In this document: in pieces, positions 45,513 through 57,623 of the stretch
How positions within the stretch are numbered: the stretch's first letter is position 1
How the letters are laid out: each line of letters begins with the position of its first letter
From: Vitreoscilla stercoraria DSM 513
GTDB taxonomy: Bacteria > Pseudomonadota > Gammaproteobacteria > Burkholderiales > Neisseriaceae
Assembly (NCBI RefSeq): GCF_000382305.1
Contig: NZ_KB908020.1
Span: 124,001 to 188,000 of the forward strand
Direction of reading: 5' to 3'
Length of the DNA stretch: 64,000 nt
Notes under the pieces: model-generated
What the model saw: only the letters and a program-made list of their open reading frames with translations
Told to the model about the DNA's origin: nothing
The model's database searches: none
Made by a program: the position numbers and the translations under genes

Positions 45513-46442
45513 ATGAACCGTCAGGAAATTGATTTGTTGGTTAAAAAAATGAATGTGGAAACTGCAACGGGCGTGGTGGATGAGCGCATCCAGCAAATCG
45601 TGGTGCGTTTGTTGGGCGATTTGTTCCAAGCGATTGAAGACTTGGATTTGAGTCCAAGCGAGGTTTGGAAAGGTTTGGAGTATTTTACCGATGCAGGCCA
45701 GGCCAATGAATTGGGTTTGTTGGCGGCGGGTTTGGGTTTGGAACATTTCTTGGATTTGCGTTCAGACGAAGCCGATGCCCAAGCTGGCGTTTTAGGCGGC
45801 ACACCTCGTACCATCGAAGGACCTTTGTACGTCTCTGGTGCGCCTGAATCTGTGGGTTTTGCACGCATGGACGATGGTACCGAGTCAGACAAATTAGATT
45901 TATTGTTTATTGAAGGCACCGTCACCGATGTGGATGGCAATGTGATTGAAGGCGCGAAAGTCGAGATGTGGCATGCCAATGGTTTGGGCATGTATTCTTT
46001 CTTTGACAACTCCCAATCTGAATTCAATTTACGCCGCACCATTATGGCCGATGGCAATGGTCATTATGTGGCGCAAACCACCATGCCTGTCGGTTATGGC
46101 TGCCCACCAGAAGGCACGACGCAAGCGGTGTTAAATAAATTAGGTCGTCATGGTAACCGTCCATCGCATGTGCATTATTTTGTATCTGCACCAGGTTTCC
46201 GTAAGTTGACGACACAATTTAACATTGAAGGCGACCAATATTTGTGGGACGACTTTGCTTTTGCGACACGCGAAGGCTTGGTGGCCGTGGCCGCTGACGT
46301 CAGCGATGCAGCTGAAATGGCTCGTTTAGGCGCAGACAAGCCCTTCAAACACATTGTGTTTGATGTGAAATTGGTGGCTGAAAAAGCAGGTGCACCTGCT
46401 GCGGAAGTGGATCGTCGCCGCGTTGCCTTGGCGTCTGTTTGA
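45513..46442 (+). CDS. catA: Catechol 1,2-dioxygenase (intradiol)
   Basis: The product has 309 residues, typical of CatA. An N-terminal helical dimerisation domain (about 1-100) precedes the catalytic barrel. The ferric ligands are the Tyr in EGPLYVSGAP, the Tyr in MPVGYGCPPEG, and two His in RPSHVHYFVSAPG. It cleaves catechol to cis,cis-muconate. GGAG precedes the ATG. The gene is followed immediately by a strong terminator, so catA probably ends the ben-cat transcript or forms its own unit. Confidence 0.95.
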   Translation: MNRQEIDLLVKKMNVETATGVVDERIQQIVVRLLGDLFQAIEDLDLSPSEVWKGLEYFTDAGQANELGLLAAGLGLEHFLDLRSDEADAQAGVLGGTPRTIEGPLYVSGAPESVGFARMDDGTESDKLDLLFIEGTVTDVDGNVIEGAKVEMWHANGLGMYSFFDNSQSEFNLRRTIMADGNGHYVAQTTMPVGYGCPPEGTTQAVLNKLGRHGNRPSHVHYFVSAPGFRKLTTQFNIEGDQYLWDDFAFATREGLVAVAADVSDAAEMARLGADKPFKHIVFDVKLVAEKAGAPAAEVDRRRVALASV

Positions 46443-46458
46443 GTCAAGAAAATGGTAT

Positions 46459-46486
46459 TGCACCCGTTTTGGCGGGTGCATTTTTT
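46459..46486 (+). terminator. Rho-independent terminator after catA
   Basis: TGCACCCG (46459-46466) / CGGGTGCA (46473-46480) followed by TTTTTT. It lies between catA and pcaI and separates the two halves of the pathway transcriptionally. Confidence 0.88.
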
Positions 46487-46501
46487 GATGGAAAGCACAT
46501 C

Positions 46502-47182
46502 ATGATAGACAAAAGCAATCTTTCTTTACAGGACGCCTTAGCGCAGATTCACGATGGTGCGACCATTATGATTGGTGGCTTTGGCACGGCAGGACAACCC
46601 ACTGAATTAATCGATGGCTTGATAGCTTTGGGCACGCGCGATTTGGTAATTGTCAATAACAATGCCGGCAATGGTGATTACGGCTTGGCCAAGCTTTTAA
46701 AAACGGGTGCAGTGCGCAAAATGGTTTGCTCTTTCCCGCGCCAATCGGATTCTTGGGTCTTTGACGAGTTGTATCGAGCGGGCAAAATTGAATTGGAACT
46801 GGTGCCACAAGGCAATTTGGCTTGTCGCATTCAAGCGGCAGGCATGGGCTTGGGTCCTGTGTATACGCCAACAGGTTTTGGTACTTTGCTTGCCGAAGGC
46901 AAACCGACCATGACGTATGAAGGCAAAGATTATGTGTTGGAAAATCCGATTCGTGCTGATTTTGCTTTAATCAAAGCGCATCAAGGCGATCGTTGGGGCA
47001 ATTTGGTGTATCGCAAATCGGCACGCAATTTCGGTCCGATTATGGCCATGGCAGCGGCCTGTACGATTGCACAAGTGTCGGAAGTGGTGGCTTTGGGTGA
47101 GCTTAATCCTGAACACATCATCACCCCTGGCATTTTTGTACAACACGTGGTGCAAGTGACACCAGCCAAAGCCGCAGCTTAA
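46502..47182 (+). CDS. pcaI: 3-oxoadipate CoA-transferase subunit A
   Basis: The product is about 226 residues from the ATG at 46502, which has GGAAAG upstream; an earlier in-frame start would run through the catA terminator. Family I CoA-transferase alpha features are ATIMIGGFGTAGQPTELI, VNNNAGNGDYGLAKLL and VPQGNLACRIQAAGMGLGPVYTPTGFGT. With PcaJ it transfers CoA from succinyl-CoA to 3-oxoadipate. A DUS-like TTTACAGGACGC lies in the first codons (46525-46536), encoding part of LSLQDAL. Confidence 0.93.
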   Translation: MIDKSNLSLQDALAQIHDGATIMIGGFGTAGQPTELIDGLIALGTRDLVIVNNNAGNGDYGLAKLLKTGAVRKMVCSFPRQSDSWVFDELYRAGKIELELVPQGNLACRIQAAGMGLGPVYTPTGFGTLLAEGKPTMTYEGKDYVLENPIRADFALIKAHQGDRWGNLVYRKSARNFGPIMAMAAACTIAQVSEVVALGELNPEHIITPGIFVQHVVQVTPAKAAA

Positions 47183-47191
47183 GGAGGTCAT

Positions 47192-47860
47192 ATGACGTAT
47201 CAAAAACTCAGCCGCAACCAAATTGCAGAACGTGTGGCACAAGACATTCCTGATGGTGCCTATGTGAATTTGGGTATTGGTTTGCCAACCAAAATTGCTT
47301 CGTATTTACCCGATGACAAAGAAGTGTTTTTACATTCTGAGAACGGCTTGTTGGCTTTTGGTCCACCGCCACCAGAAAACGAGCAAGATCCTGAATTGAT
47401 CAATGCGGGCAAGGAGTTTGTGACCATGCTGACAGGTGGTGCTTTTTTTCACCACGGTGATTCGTTTGCGATGATGCGTGGCGGTCATTTGGATATTTGT
47501 GTTTTAGGGGCGTTTCAAGTTGCTGCCAATGGCGATTTGGCCAATTGGCATACGGGCGCACCTGATGCCATTCCCGCTGTGGGCGGGGCGATGGATTTGG
47601 CGGTAGGGGCGAAAAAAGTCTTTGTCACCACGGACCATGTGACCAAGCAAGGTGAGCCTAAGATTGTGGCTGAGCTGACGTATCCTGTGACTGGCAAACG
47701 CTGTGTTGATCGCATTTACACCGATTTGTGCGTGATGGATGTGACACCAAGCGGCCTGAAAGTGATTGAAAAAGTAGGCGGCTTGAGTTTTGAAGCTTTG
47801 CAAGCTTTGACTGCCGCACCCTTGATTGATGCTACTGAAACCCGTTTGGAACAAGCTTAA
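47192..47860 (+). CDS. pcaJ: 3-oxoadipate CoA-transferase subunit B
   Basis: The product has 222 residues. The family I beta-subunit has the catalytic Glu in LHSENGLLAFGP, together with YVNLGIGLPTKIASYL and FVTTDHVTKQGEPKIV. It pairs with PcaI; the gap is 9 bp and AAGGAGG lies in it, a near-perfect ribosome site. A sister repeat AAGCGGCCTGAAA lies at 47749-47761. Confidence 0.94.
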   Translation: MTYQKLSRNQIAERVAQDIPDGAYVNLGIGLPTKIASYLPDDKEVFLHSENGLLAFGPPPPENEQDPELINAGKEFVTMLTGGAFFHHGDSFAMMRGGHLDICVLGAFQVAANGDLANWHTGAPDAIPAVGGAMDLAVGAKKVFVTTDHVTKQGEPKIVAELTYPVTGKRCVDRIYTDLCVMDVTPSGLKVIEKVGGLSFEALQALTAAPLIDATETRLEQA

Positions 47861-47894
47861 TAGACCCATGCTCACACAAGAAAACGAGAACAAT

Positions 47895-49103
47895 ATGACC
47901 AAAGCTTATATTATCGATGCCGTTCGCACACCGTTTGGCCGTTATGGTGGTGGTTTGGCAGGCATGCGTGCCGATGATTTGGGTGCTGTGCCGATTCAAG
48001 CCTTGATGACACGCCATCCTAATATAGATTGGGCACAAGTGGACGATGTGATTTATGGTTGTGCCAACCAAGCTGGCGAAGACAATCGCAATGTCGCTCG
48101 CATGTCAGCCTTGCTCGCAGGCTTGCCATATCAAGTGCCTGCCACCACAATCAATCGCTTGTGTGGCTCGTCTTTAGATGCCATCTCCATGGCCGCGCGC
48201 ACCATCAAAGCAGGAGAAGCGCATTTGATGATTGCAGGTGGCTTGGAGTCTATGAGCCGTGCGCCGTTTGTCATGGGCAAAGCCGACAGTGCTTACAGCC
48301 GCAGCCAAAAAATCGAAGACACGACCATGGGTTGGCGTTTTATCAATCCACAACTGAAGGCTTTGTATGGTGTGGAAACTATGCCGCAAACAGCTGAAAA
48401 TGTGGCCGAGCAATTTGGCATTAGCCGAGAAGACCAAGATTTATTGGCATTTAACAGCCAACAACGCACCGAAGCCGCACGCCAACGGGGTTTTTTTGAA
48501 AAAGAATTGGTGCCAGTGAGCATTCCTCAGCGCAAAGGCGATGCTTTGGTGGTGGCGGCGGATGAATTTCCGCGTGCTTCAACCACTTTGGAGGCTTTGG
48601 GCAAGCTCAAAGGTGTGGTCAAACCCGATGGCAGCGTGACCGCAGGCAATGCTTCGGGCATTAATGATGGTGCGGCGGCGGTATTGATTGCCTCAGAAGA
48701 AGCCATTGCCAAATATGGTTTGAAGCCACGAGCTGAAATCATTGCGGCTACTGTGGTTGGTGTAGAGCCACGTATTATGGGCTTTGGTCCTGCACCTGCC
48801 ATTAAAAAATTGCTTAAACAAGCCAATTTAAATTTAAATCAAATAAATGTCATTGAACTAAATGAGGCATTTGCGGCTCAAGCCTTAGCTTGTACACGTG
48901 ATTTGGGCTTGCCCGATGGTGCGGCGCATGTGAATCCCAACGGCGGAGCGATTGCCATTGGTCATCCTTTGGGTGCGTCAGGTGCCCGTTTGGTGACGAC
49001 AGCTTTGAATCAGTTGGAGCAGATAGGTGGCGAATATGCGCTGTGCTCGATGTGTATTGGTGTGGGGCAAGGCATTGCCTTGATTATCAAGAGAGTCCAA
49101 TAG
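47895..49103 (+). CDS. pcaF: 3-oxoadipyl-CoA thiolase
   Basis: The product is about 402 residues from the ATG at 47895 (GAGAA upstream); an earlier in-frame ATG would overlap pcaJ and adds a non-family N-terminus. Thiolase active sites are Cys in TINRLCGSSLDAI, His in AIGHPLGASGARL and the second Cys in CSMCIGVGQG. The N-terminus MTKAYIIDAVRTPFGRYGG is standard. It cleaves 3-oxoadipyl-CoA to succinyl-CoA and acetyl-CoA. Confidence 0.94.
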   Translation: MTKAYIIDAVRTPFGRYGGGLAGMRADDLGAVPIQALMTRHPNIDWAQVDDVIYGCANQAGEDNRNVARMSALLAGLPYQVPATTINRLCGSSLDAISMAARTIKAGEAHLMIAGGLESMSRAPFVMGKADSAYSRSQKIEDTTMGWRFINPQLKALYGVETMPQTAENVAEQFGISREDQDLLAFNSQQRTEAARQRGFFEKELVPVSIPQRKGDALVVAADEFPRASTTLEALGKLKGVVKPDGSVTAGNASGINDGAAAVLIASEEAIAKYGLKPRAEIIAATVVGVEPRIMGFGPAPAIKKLLKQANLNLNQINVIELNEAFAAQALACTRDLGLPDGAAHVNPNGGAIAIGHPLGASGARLVTTALNQLEQIGGEYALCSMCIGVGQGIALIIKRVQ

Positions 49104-49112
49104 GAGAATTTC

Positions 49113-49916
49113 ATGCCAATGCTCAAATTACTCAGTCATGATATGCATTACCAAGAATTTGGTGATGCCAAAAATCCCAAATTATTGTTTTCCAACTCAT
49201 TGGGAACCAATTTGAGCTTGTGGCAAGCCCAAGTCGCTGCGTTACAGGACGATTATCACATCATTTGTTACGACACTCGAGGGCATGGCCACTCTTCTAC
49301 GCCAGCGACGGGTTTTGTGTTACAAGATTTGGCGTATGATGTGTTGGCATTGCTGGATCATTTGCACATTGAATCCACACATTTTTGCGGTATTTCTATG
49401 GGTGGTTTGATTGGGCAATGGCTGGCCATACACCATGCTGAGTCATTTCAATCGATTGTCATTAGCAATACTGCTGCCAAAATTGGTCAAGAAAAGGCTT
49501 GGAATGAGCGTGCTGCTCAAGTACGCGCGGAAGGCTTATATGCTATTGCAGCTTCTGCTCACAGTCGTTGGTTTACACCAGACTATGTTTGTACCCATCC
49601 TGAAGTGGTGATGCGCTTATCGCAAGATTTGGCGACAGGCAGTGCTGAGGGTTATGCCAAATGTTGTGAGGCGTTGGCGCTGGCCGATGTGCGTAGCCAA
49701 TTGAGTGAGATTGAGGTGCCGATGTTGATCATTGCAGGTTTGGAAGACCCTGTGACGACAGTAGACGATGCCATTGCAATGCAAGCGGCGATTTTTGGCA
49801 GCCAGATGGCGGAAATCAGTGGCGCATCGCACATTGCCAATGTGGAACAAGCAGATGTGTTCAATCAAGTTTTGCATCGGTTTTTGGCACAGTTTAAAGC
49901 GACCTGTAAACTGTGA
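49113..49916 (+). CDS. pcaD: 3-oxoadipate enol-lactonase
   Basis: The product has 267 residues and an alpha/beta-hydrolase fold. Oxyanion region: FSNSLGTNLSLW. Then CYDTRGHGHSSTP, nucleophile Ser in CGISMGGLIGQWLA, acid Asp in IAGLEDPVTTVDDA, and the catalytic His in GASHIANVEQAD. It hydrolyses 3-oxoadipate enol-lactone to 3-oxoadipate, which precedes the PcaIJ step although the gene is last. TAGGAG precedes the ATG, 9 bp after pcaF. A terminator follows. Confidence 0.92.
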   Translation: MPMLKLLSHDMHYQEFGDAKNPKLLFSNSLGTNLSLWQAQVAALQDDYHIICYDTRGHGHSSTPATGFVLQDLAYDVLALLDHLHIESTHFCGISMGGLIGQWLAIHHAESFQSIVISNTAAKIGQEKAWNERAAQVRAEGLYAIAASAHSRWFTPDYVCTHPEVVMRLSQDLATGSAEGYAKCCEALALADVRSQLSEIEVPMLIIAGLEDPVTTVDDAIAMQAAIFGSQMAEISGASHIANVEQADVFNQVLHRFLAQFKATCKL

Positions 49917-49933
49917 TGAAATGGCGATGAAAC

Positions 49934-49965
49934 AGCGTTCTGTCGATGACAGAGCGCTTTTTTTT
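49934..49965 (+). terminator. Terminator after pcaD, degenerate DUS-like pair
   Basis: AGCGTTCTGTC (49934-49944), GAT, GACAGAGCGCT (49948-49958), then a long T-run. Several bases differ from the repeat consensus, but pairing is kept by one G-U and one compensatory change. Confidence 0.88.
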
Positions 49966-50190
49966 GGGGGATTGATTTGAGAGCCTAAGCCACAATCACC
50001 ACCCAAGGCGTTTCATGTTAAAGCAATCGACCACAAAATTGCATTGAAAATAAAATATCTGTCAAAGCAACGATAAAGACACTCATTGTGCTTTGAATCA
50101 AGAGCGGTTCATTACAAGAATAAATAGCCTCGTTGTCTTGATAAAAAATATTGGATTAAAAAGCCGATATGATGTGTTGAAAGATGAAAA
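49966..50190. other. Gap between convergent pcaD and purL
   Basis: AT-rich, no credible gene. It is bounded by the pcaD terminator and the purL terminator. Confidence 0.5.
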
Positions 50191-50220
50191 AAGCGTCCTG
50201 TAAGTGTTTACAGGACGCTT
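50191..50220 (-). terminator. purL terminator from an inverted DUS-like pair
   Basis: AAGCGTCCTGTAA (50191-50203), GTGT, TTACAGGACGCTT (50208-50220). Read on the minus strand the stem is followed by TTTTTTC, 21 bp after the purL stop. Confidence 0.88.
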
Positions 50221-50240
50221 GATAGCATTAGATGAATGTA

Positions 50241-53200
50241 TTAATCAAATGCTTTGCGCGCATTCACAAACATGTGCAACCAAGCACTGTTTTCTTGCCA
50301 ATCTTCAGGTTTCCAGCTCATTTGTGCGGTGCGGAACACACGCTCAGGATGTGGCATCATGATGGTAGCGCGACCGTCGTCACTGGTGACACCCGCAATC
50401 GCTTGCGGTGAGCCGTTTGGATTTAACGGATAGGTTTGTGTCACATGGTTCTGACCATCCACGTATTGCAAAGCAATATTGGCGTTGGCGATGTTGCCAT
50501 GTGCGCTAAAATCAGCACGACCTTCACCATGGCTCACCACCACAGGCATTGAGCTGCCCGCCAAAGCCGACAAGAACACAGAAGGCGATTCAGGAATGGT
50601 GACCATGCTCAAACGCGCTTCAAATTGTTCCGATTCGTTGCGAGCAAAACGAGGCCAGTTTTGAGCACCGGGAATGATGTCTGCCAATTGGCTCATCATT
50701 TGACAACCGTTACATACGCCCAAAGACAAGGTTTCAGGACGCTTGAAGAAGGCTTCGAACATGTCACGCAATTGTGCGTTGAACAAAATTGATTTCGCCC
50801 AACCTTGACCTGCACCCAAAACGTCGCCATACGAGAAACCACCACAAGCGGCTAAAGCTTGGAAGTCTTGCAAATGATGGCGTCCTGCAAACAAATCGCT
50901 CATGTGTACGTCGTATGCATCAAAGCCTGCACGGGTGAACGCTGCGGCCATTTCGATTTGACCATTCACACCTTGCTCACGCAAGATGGCAATTTTCGGT
51001 TTCGCGCCCACATTGATGAAAGGTGCGGTGATGTCAGCGTTGACATCAAACGTGGTATGGGCAAACAAAGCGGTGCGTTTGTCCTCGCCAATCAAGGCAA
51101 ATTCGCTGTCGGCACAAACGGGATTGTCACGCAAGCGTTGGATGTGGAACGAGGTTTCGCTCCAAGCTTTTTGCAAATCCACGCGCGCTTCGTTGAGCAA
51201 AATCATGTTGCCGTTTTGAATTTGCAAACGGTCGCTAGAGTTGGTTTGACCCAAATCGTATACGCAGTTTTCCAAACCATGTTGTGCCAAAACGGCTTTG
51301 ACTGCCTCGATTTTGTCAGCAGCCACTTGTACTACCGCGCCCAATTCTTCACTGAACAAGCTGCGTACAATGGTGTCGTTCAAGTTGTGACCTTGGCAAG
51401 CACATTGTTCTAATACTTTGGCCATATTGACAGTCACACCCACGTGAGCGGCAAACATCATTTCCGCCAAAGTGGTCAACAAACCACCATCGCCACGGTC
51501 GTGGTAAGCGAGCAAGCTGTCGTTGGCAATCAAAGTTTGGATGGCCGTAAAGAAAGCACCCAATTGTGTATCTTGATCCACATCAGGAGACACACCTTGC
51601 AAGTGTTTGTGTACTTGCGTCAAGGCAGAGCCGCCCAAACGGTTTTGACCATTGCCCAAGTCAATCAACAACAAGCGGCTGTCCACTGGTTTCAATTCAG
51701 GCGTGATGGTTTTGCGCACATCTTGTACAGGTGCAAACGCGGTGATGGTCAAAGACAAAGGCGAGGTTACGGTTTTGGTTTCGCCATTGTCTTGCCATGA
51801 GGTTTTCATTGACAAAGAGTCTTTGCCCACAGGAATGCTGACACCCAAGTTTTGGCAAATTTCAGATACCGCTTCCACGGTGCGATACAATTTTTCGTCC
51901 TCACCGGCCACGCCACAAGGCGCCATCCAGTTGGCAGACAACTTGATGGCGCCAATTTTGCCAATGTTGGTTGCGGCAATATTGGTTAACGCTTCGGCCA
52001 CAGCCATGCGGCCTGAAGCGGGTGCATCGAACAATGCCAATGGTGCTTTTTCGCCCATAGACATGGCTTCACCTTTGTAGGTGTTAAAACCCATCATGGT
52101 CACTGCGCAGTTGGCCACTGGTGTTTGGAAGCGACCCACCAATTGGTCTTGGTACGTCATACCACCGACAGAGCGGTCACCAATGGAAATCAAGAAGTTT
52201 TTGTTGGCAACCGTCGGCAAATGCAACACGCGGTAGAAGCTTTCTTTGACATCGATTTTGCTGGTGTCAAATTCAGGGGTTTCTAAAGTCACGGTGTTGT
52301 CTGTGCGCACAGTGCGAGGTGGTTTACCAAGCAACACATTCAATGGCAAGTCCACAGGATTGTTGTCAAACAAATCGTCACGCACTTGCAAATGACCATC
52401 GTCAGTAGCTGTACCCACCACCGCAAACGGACAACGCTCACGTTCAGCCATCGCGCGGAACAATTCCAAATGCTCAGGCAAAATTGACAATACATAACGC
52501 TCTTGCGCTTCGTTGCACCAAATTTGCAAAGGCGTCAAACCTTCTTCTTCTAAAGGTACTTGGCGCAAATGGAAAATCGCACCGCGACCTGCATCGTTCA
52601 CCAATTCTGGGAAAGCGTTAGACAAGCCACCTGCGCCCACATCATGAATGGCGATAATTGGGTTGTTTTCGCCCATTTGCCAGCAGCGGTCAATCACTTC
52701 TTGCGCACGGCGTTCGATTTCAGGATTGCCACGTTGTACGGAGTTAAAATCCAATTCTGCGGCATTGTCGCCCGTTGCCATCGAAGAAGCCGCACCGCCA
52801 CCCAAACCGATTAACAAACCTGGGCCGCCTAATTGAATCAACAATGCGCCTTCAGGAATGATGTTTTTGTGTGTTTGTTGGTCTTGGATGTTGCCCAAAC
52901 CACCTGCCAACATGATAGGCTTGTGATAGCCACGCATTTGACCGTGGAATGATTCTTCAAACGTGCGGAAGTAACCCAATAAATTAGGACGACCAAATTC
53001 GTTGTTGAACGCCGCACCACCGATAGGACCTTGAATCATGATGTCTAAAGGGCTGGCAATGTGTTCAGGTTTGCCATATTGCGCTTGGGTCACTTGATAG
53101 GTTTCCCAAGGCTGGGTGAATTCAGGAATATTCAAATTCGATACGCTAAAGCCCGTCAAACCTGCTTTCGGGCGTGAACCACGACCTGTTGCACCCTCAT

Positions 53201-54161
53201 CACGGATTTCACCGCCGTTGCCTGTGGCAGCACCTGCAAATGGGGCAATGGCGGTTGGATGGTTGTGCGTTTCCACTTTCATCAAAATGTGGGTCAATTC
53301 TTCGCTAAAACGGTATGCTTGGTTTTCGCCTGCACGTGGGTAAAAGCGGTCGATGGCCGCGCCTTCGATGACTGAAGCATTGTCTTTGTAGGCAACCACT
53401 GTGCCTTCAGGCGATTTTTGATGCGTTTCACGAATCATGCCAAACAAGGTTTTTGGCTGTTTTTCACCGTCTAAAATGAATTCAGCATTGAAAATTTTGT
53501 GGCGGCAATGCTCTGAGTTCGCTTGTGCAAACATCATCAATTCCACGTCGTTGGGATTGCGACCCAATTGACGGTAATTGTCGACCAAATAATCGATTTC
53601 ATCTTCAGACAATGCAAGGCCCATGCTGCTGTTGGCGGCAACCAAAGCTTCACGACCACCTTCCAAAATGTCGACTGTGGCAAAGCTTTCGTCTTGTAAA
53701 CGGGCAAACAAAGAAGCTGCTTGGCTCAAATCGGTCATTACCGATTCGGTCATGCGGTCGTGCACCAAACCTTGCCAAGCTTTTACTTGCTCAGCCGTCA
53801 AATCTGCTGCAAACCACAAAGCAGTGGCACGCTCAATGCGCAAATTGGCAACATTGATGCCGCAATTGCGGGCAATGTCGGTGGCTTTTGATGACCAAGG
53901 AGAAATGGTACCCACACGAGGAGTTACCAAACACAATTGTTCTGAACGTTCCACAGCATCAGGACGCTGGGCCGTCAATAAATTACATAAACGATCAATG
54001 TCTGCTTCGGTTAAAGCTTCATCGCTGTGGATGAAGTACCAAAACTCATTGCTCAATTGGGCTTGTTCAGGCAGTTGCAACTTGCGCGCTTGTTGATTCA
54101 GTTGGTCAATACGGAATGAAGAAAGCGCGGTTTGACCGCGTAACGATAGCACTTCAGGCAT
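50241..54161 (-). CDS. purL: Phosphoribosylformylglycinamidine synthase, large single-chain form
   Basis: The product is about 1306 residues from the ATG at 54161 (a TTG four codons upstream is the alternative). It is the long gamma-proteobacterial/neisserial type: N-terminal PurS-like domain, two AIRS-type ATP domains ([40 protein letters not shown]), and a C-terminal class I glutaminase with [18 protein letters not shown], nucleophile Cys in [12 protein letters not shown] and His in [10 protein letters not shown]. It converts FGAR to FGAM in purine synthesis using glutamine and ATP. It is monocistronic on the minus strand. One GAAA-type repeat TTTCAGGACGCTT lies in the gene at 50732. Confidence 0.97.
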   Translation of the reverse strand: MPEVLSLRGQTALSSFRIDQLNQQARKLQLPEQAQLSNEFWYFIHSDEALTEADIDRLCNLLTAQRPDAVERSEQLCLVTPRVGTISPWSSKATDIARNCGINVANLRIERATALWFAADLTAEQVKAWQGLVHDRMTESVMTDLSQAASLFARLQDESFATVDILEGGREALVAANSSMGLALSEDEIDYLVDNYRQLGRNPNDVELMMFAQANSEHCRHKIFNAEFILDGEKQPKTLFGMIRETHQKSPEGTVVAYKDNASVIEGAAIDRFYPRAGENQAYRFSEELTHILMKVETHNHPTAIAPFAGAATGNGGEIRDEGATGRGSRPKAGLTGFSVSNLNIPEFTQPWETYQVTQAQYGKPEHIASPLDIMIQGPIGGAAFNNEFGRPNLLGYFRTFEESFHGQMRGYHKPIMLAGGLGNIQDQQTHKNIIPEGALLIQLGGPGLLIGLGGGAASSMATGDNAAELDFNSVQRGNPEIERRAQEVIDRCWQMGENNPIIAIHDVGAGGLSNAFPELVNDAGRGAIFHLRQVPLEEEGLTPLQIWCNEAQERYVLSILPEHLELFRAMAERERCPFAVVGTATDDGHLQVRDDLFDNNPVDLPLNVLLGKPPRTVRTDNTVTLETPEFDTSKIDVKESFYRVLHLPTVANKNFLISIGDRSVGGMTYQDQLVGRFQTPVANCAVTMMGFNTYKGEAMSMGEKAPLALFDAPASGRMAVAEALTNIAATNIGKIGAIKLSANWMAPCGVAGEDEKLYRTVEAVSEICQNLGVSIPVGKDSLSMKTSWQDNGETKTVTSPLSLTITAFAPVQDVRKTITPELKPVDSRLLLIDLGNGQNRLGGSALTQVHKHLQGVSPDVDQDTQLGAFFTAIQTLIANDSLLAYHDRGDGGLLTTLAEMMFAAHVGVTVNMAKVLEQCACQGHNLNDTIVRSLFSEELGAVVQVAADKIEAVKAVLAQHGLENCVYDLGQTNSSDRLQIQNGNMILLNEARVDLQKAWSETSFHIQRLRDNPVCADSEFALIGEDKRTALFAHTTFDVNADITAPFINVGAKPKIAILREQGVNGQIEMAAAFTRAGFDAYDVHMSDLFAGRHHLQDFQALAACGGFSYGDVLGAGQGWAKSILFNAQLRDMFEAFFKRPETLSLGVCNGCQMMSQLADIIPGAQNWPRFARNESEQFEARLSMVTIPESPSVFLSALAGSSMPVVVSHGEGRADFSAHGNIANANIALQYVDGQNHVTQTYPLNPNGSPQAIAGVTSDDGRATIMMPHPERVFRTAQMSWKPEDWQENSAWLHMFVNARKAFD

Positions 54162-54276
54162 GATGTCTCGCAAAGCTAAAAAGAAGGAGAAAATGTGACA
54201 GGACGTTATGATACCTTAATTTGCTTAAAATTACCTGAATATATATTGCATCGTGACGGTGTATTGGGCTAATTGA

Positions 54277-54702
<426 letters not shown>

Positions 54703-54720
54703 AAAAGTTGTTTTAACCCT

Positions 54721-54751
54721 AGCCATTGCCAATGCAATGGCTTTTTTTTTG
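54721..54751 (+). terminator. Rho-independent terminator after glnB
   Basis: AGCCATTGC (54721-54729), CAAT, GCAATGGCT (54734-54742) followed by nine T's. Confidence 0.92.
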
Positions 54752-56375
<1,624 letters not shown>

Positions 56376-56397
56376 ACGTTTTTAAACCGTTTCATTC

Positions 56398-56430
56398 AAG
56401 CGTCCTGTAAACATTGACAGGGCGCTTTTT
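56398..56430 (+). terminator. adhC terminator, degenerate DUS-like pair
   Basis: AAGCGTCCTGT (56398-56408) and ACAGGGCGCTT (56417-56427) followed by T's. One G-U pair replaces a Watson-Crick pair. Confidence 0.88.
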
Positions 56431-56560
56431 CAATGGACAGACACAGATTGCTTGTCTTTGAAAAAAAATAGAGACAGCATGATATAAGTATGTTTGTGTC
56501 CATCTAAAAAAGCAGATGGTTGTCATCATCCATTTATTCAATCAATTTTAATGTTGATTG

Positions 56561-56587
56561 AGCGTCCTGTAAGCTTTACAGGACGCT
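56561..56587. repeat. DUS-like inverted pair upstream of fghA
   Basis: AGCGTCCTGTAA (56561-56572), GCT, TTACAGGACGCT (56576-56587). It ends 49 bp before the fghA start, so it probably lies in its leader or promoter. Confidence 0.82.
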
Positions 56588-56636
56588 TGATTTTGTTATG
56601 CTTGTTTCATTCATCATCCCATACAAAGGAAAGCTC

Positions 56637-57476
56637 ATGTCTTTGCAATTGCTCAGCAGCCAAAAAATGTTCAACGGTTGGCAACAACGTTACCGCCATT
56701 ATTCACAAACGAATCAATGTGACATGACGTTTTCCATTTACATTCCATTTCGGGTCACGCAAGGCTATAAAGTGCCGACGGTGTATTGTTTGGCAGGCTT
56801 AACCTGTACGGATGAAAACTTCACCATCAAAGCAGGTGCGCAACAATATGCAGCGCAATTGGGACTTGTGTTGGTGATGCCAGACACCAGCCCGCGCGGA
56901 GAAGACGTTGCCAACGATGCTGCTTATGATTTGGGACAAGGTGCGGGCTTTTATGTCAATGCCACCGAAGCGCCTTGGGCGAAACATTTTCAAATGTACG
57001 ATTATATTGTTCAAGAATTGCCCGATTTGATTGAAGCGAATTTTGATGTCACGCAAGAGCGTTCGTTAATGGGACATTCGATGGGCGGACATGGTGCGTT
57101 GGTGATTGCGCTGCGCAACAGCGAGCGTTATAAAAGTGTCAGTGCGTTTGCTCCGATTGTCAACCCAATGGACATTCCGTGGGGACAAAAAGCATTGAAT
57201 GCATATTTGGGCGACAACCAAGCGGCTTGGGCGCAATACGATGCGTGTCATTGTATTAACCATGCCAGCCACCGCTTGCCTATTTTGATTGATCAAGGTA
57301 CGGCAGATGAGTTTTATCCAACGCAATTGCAGCCTGAAAAATTGGTTACTGCGGCAAAAGTGGCAGGCTGTCCGATTCAATTCAATCTGCGCCAAGATTA
57401 TGACCACAGTTATTATTTCATTGCCAGCTTTGTGGAAACACATTTGACATTCCATGCTGAACATTTAGGGCTATAA
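56637..57476 (+). CDS. fghA: S-formylglutathione hydrolase
   Basis: The product is 279 residues from the ATG at 56637 (AAAGGA upstream). It belongs to the esterase D group: FSIYIPFRVTQGYKVPTVYCLAGLTCTDENF, PDTSPRGEDVANDAAYDLGQGAGFYVNAT, nucleophile Ser148 in GHSMGGHGAL, Asp in IDQGTADEFYP and His in DYDHSYYFIASF. It releases formate and glutathione from S-formylglutathione, completing formaldehyde oxidation started by AdhC. Confidence 0.95.
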   Translation: MSLQLLSSQKMFNGWQQRYRHYSQTNQCDMTFSIYIPFRVTQGYKVPTVYCLAGLTCTDENFTIKAGAQQYAAQLGLVLVMPDTSPRGEDVANDAAYDLGQGAGFYVNATEAPWAKHFQMYDYIVQELPDLIEANFDVTQERSLMGHSMGGHGALVIALRNSERYKSVSAFAPIVNPMDIPWGQKALNAYLGDNQAAWAQYDACHCINHASHRLPILIDQGTADEFYPTQLQPEKLVTAAKVAGCPIQFNLRQDYDHSYYFIASFVETHLTFHAEHLGL

Positions 57477-57559
57477 GCACTCAGATTGAGCTTATGACCG
57501 AATGGTTGTAACATATAGCAAAAAAGACTTTCTTATTGTAGGGGTCTTAGATTACGATG

Positions 57560-57592
57560 ACGCACAAGAACGCAATTTGTGCGTTATTTTTT
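57560..57592 (+). terminator. Rho-independent terminator after fghA
   Basis: ACGCACAA (57560-57567) / TTGTGCGT (57577-57584) followed by TATTTTTT. Confidence 0.8.
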
Positions 57593-57623
57593 GCAGTAAA
57601 AAATGATAAAAGAGACAAAAACA

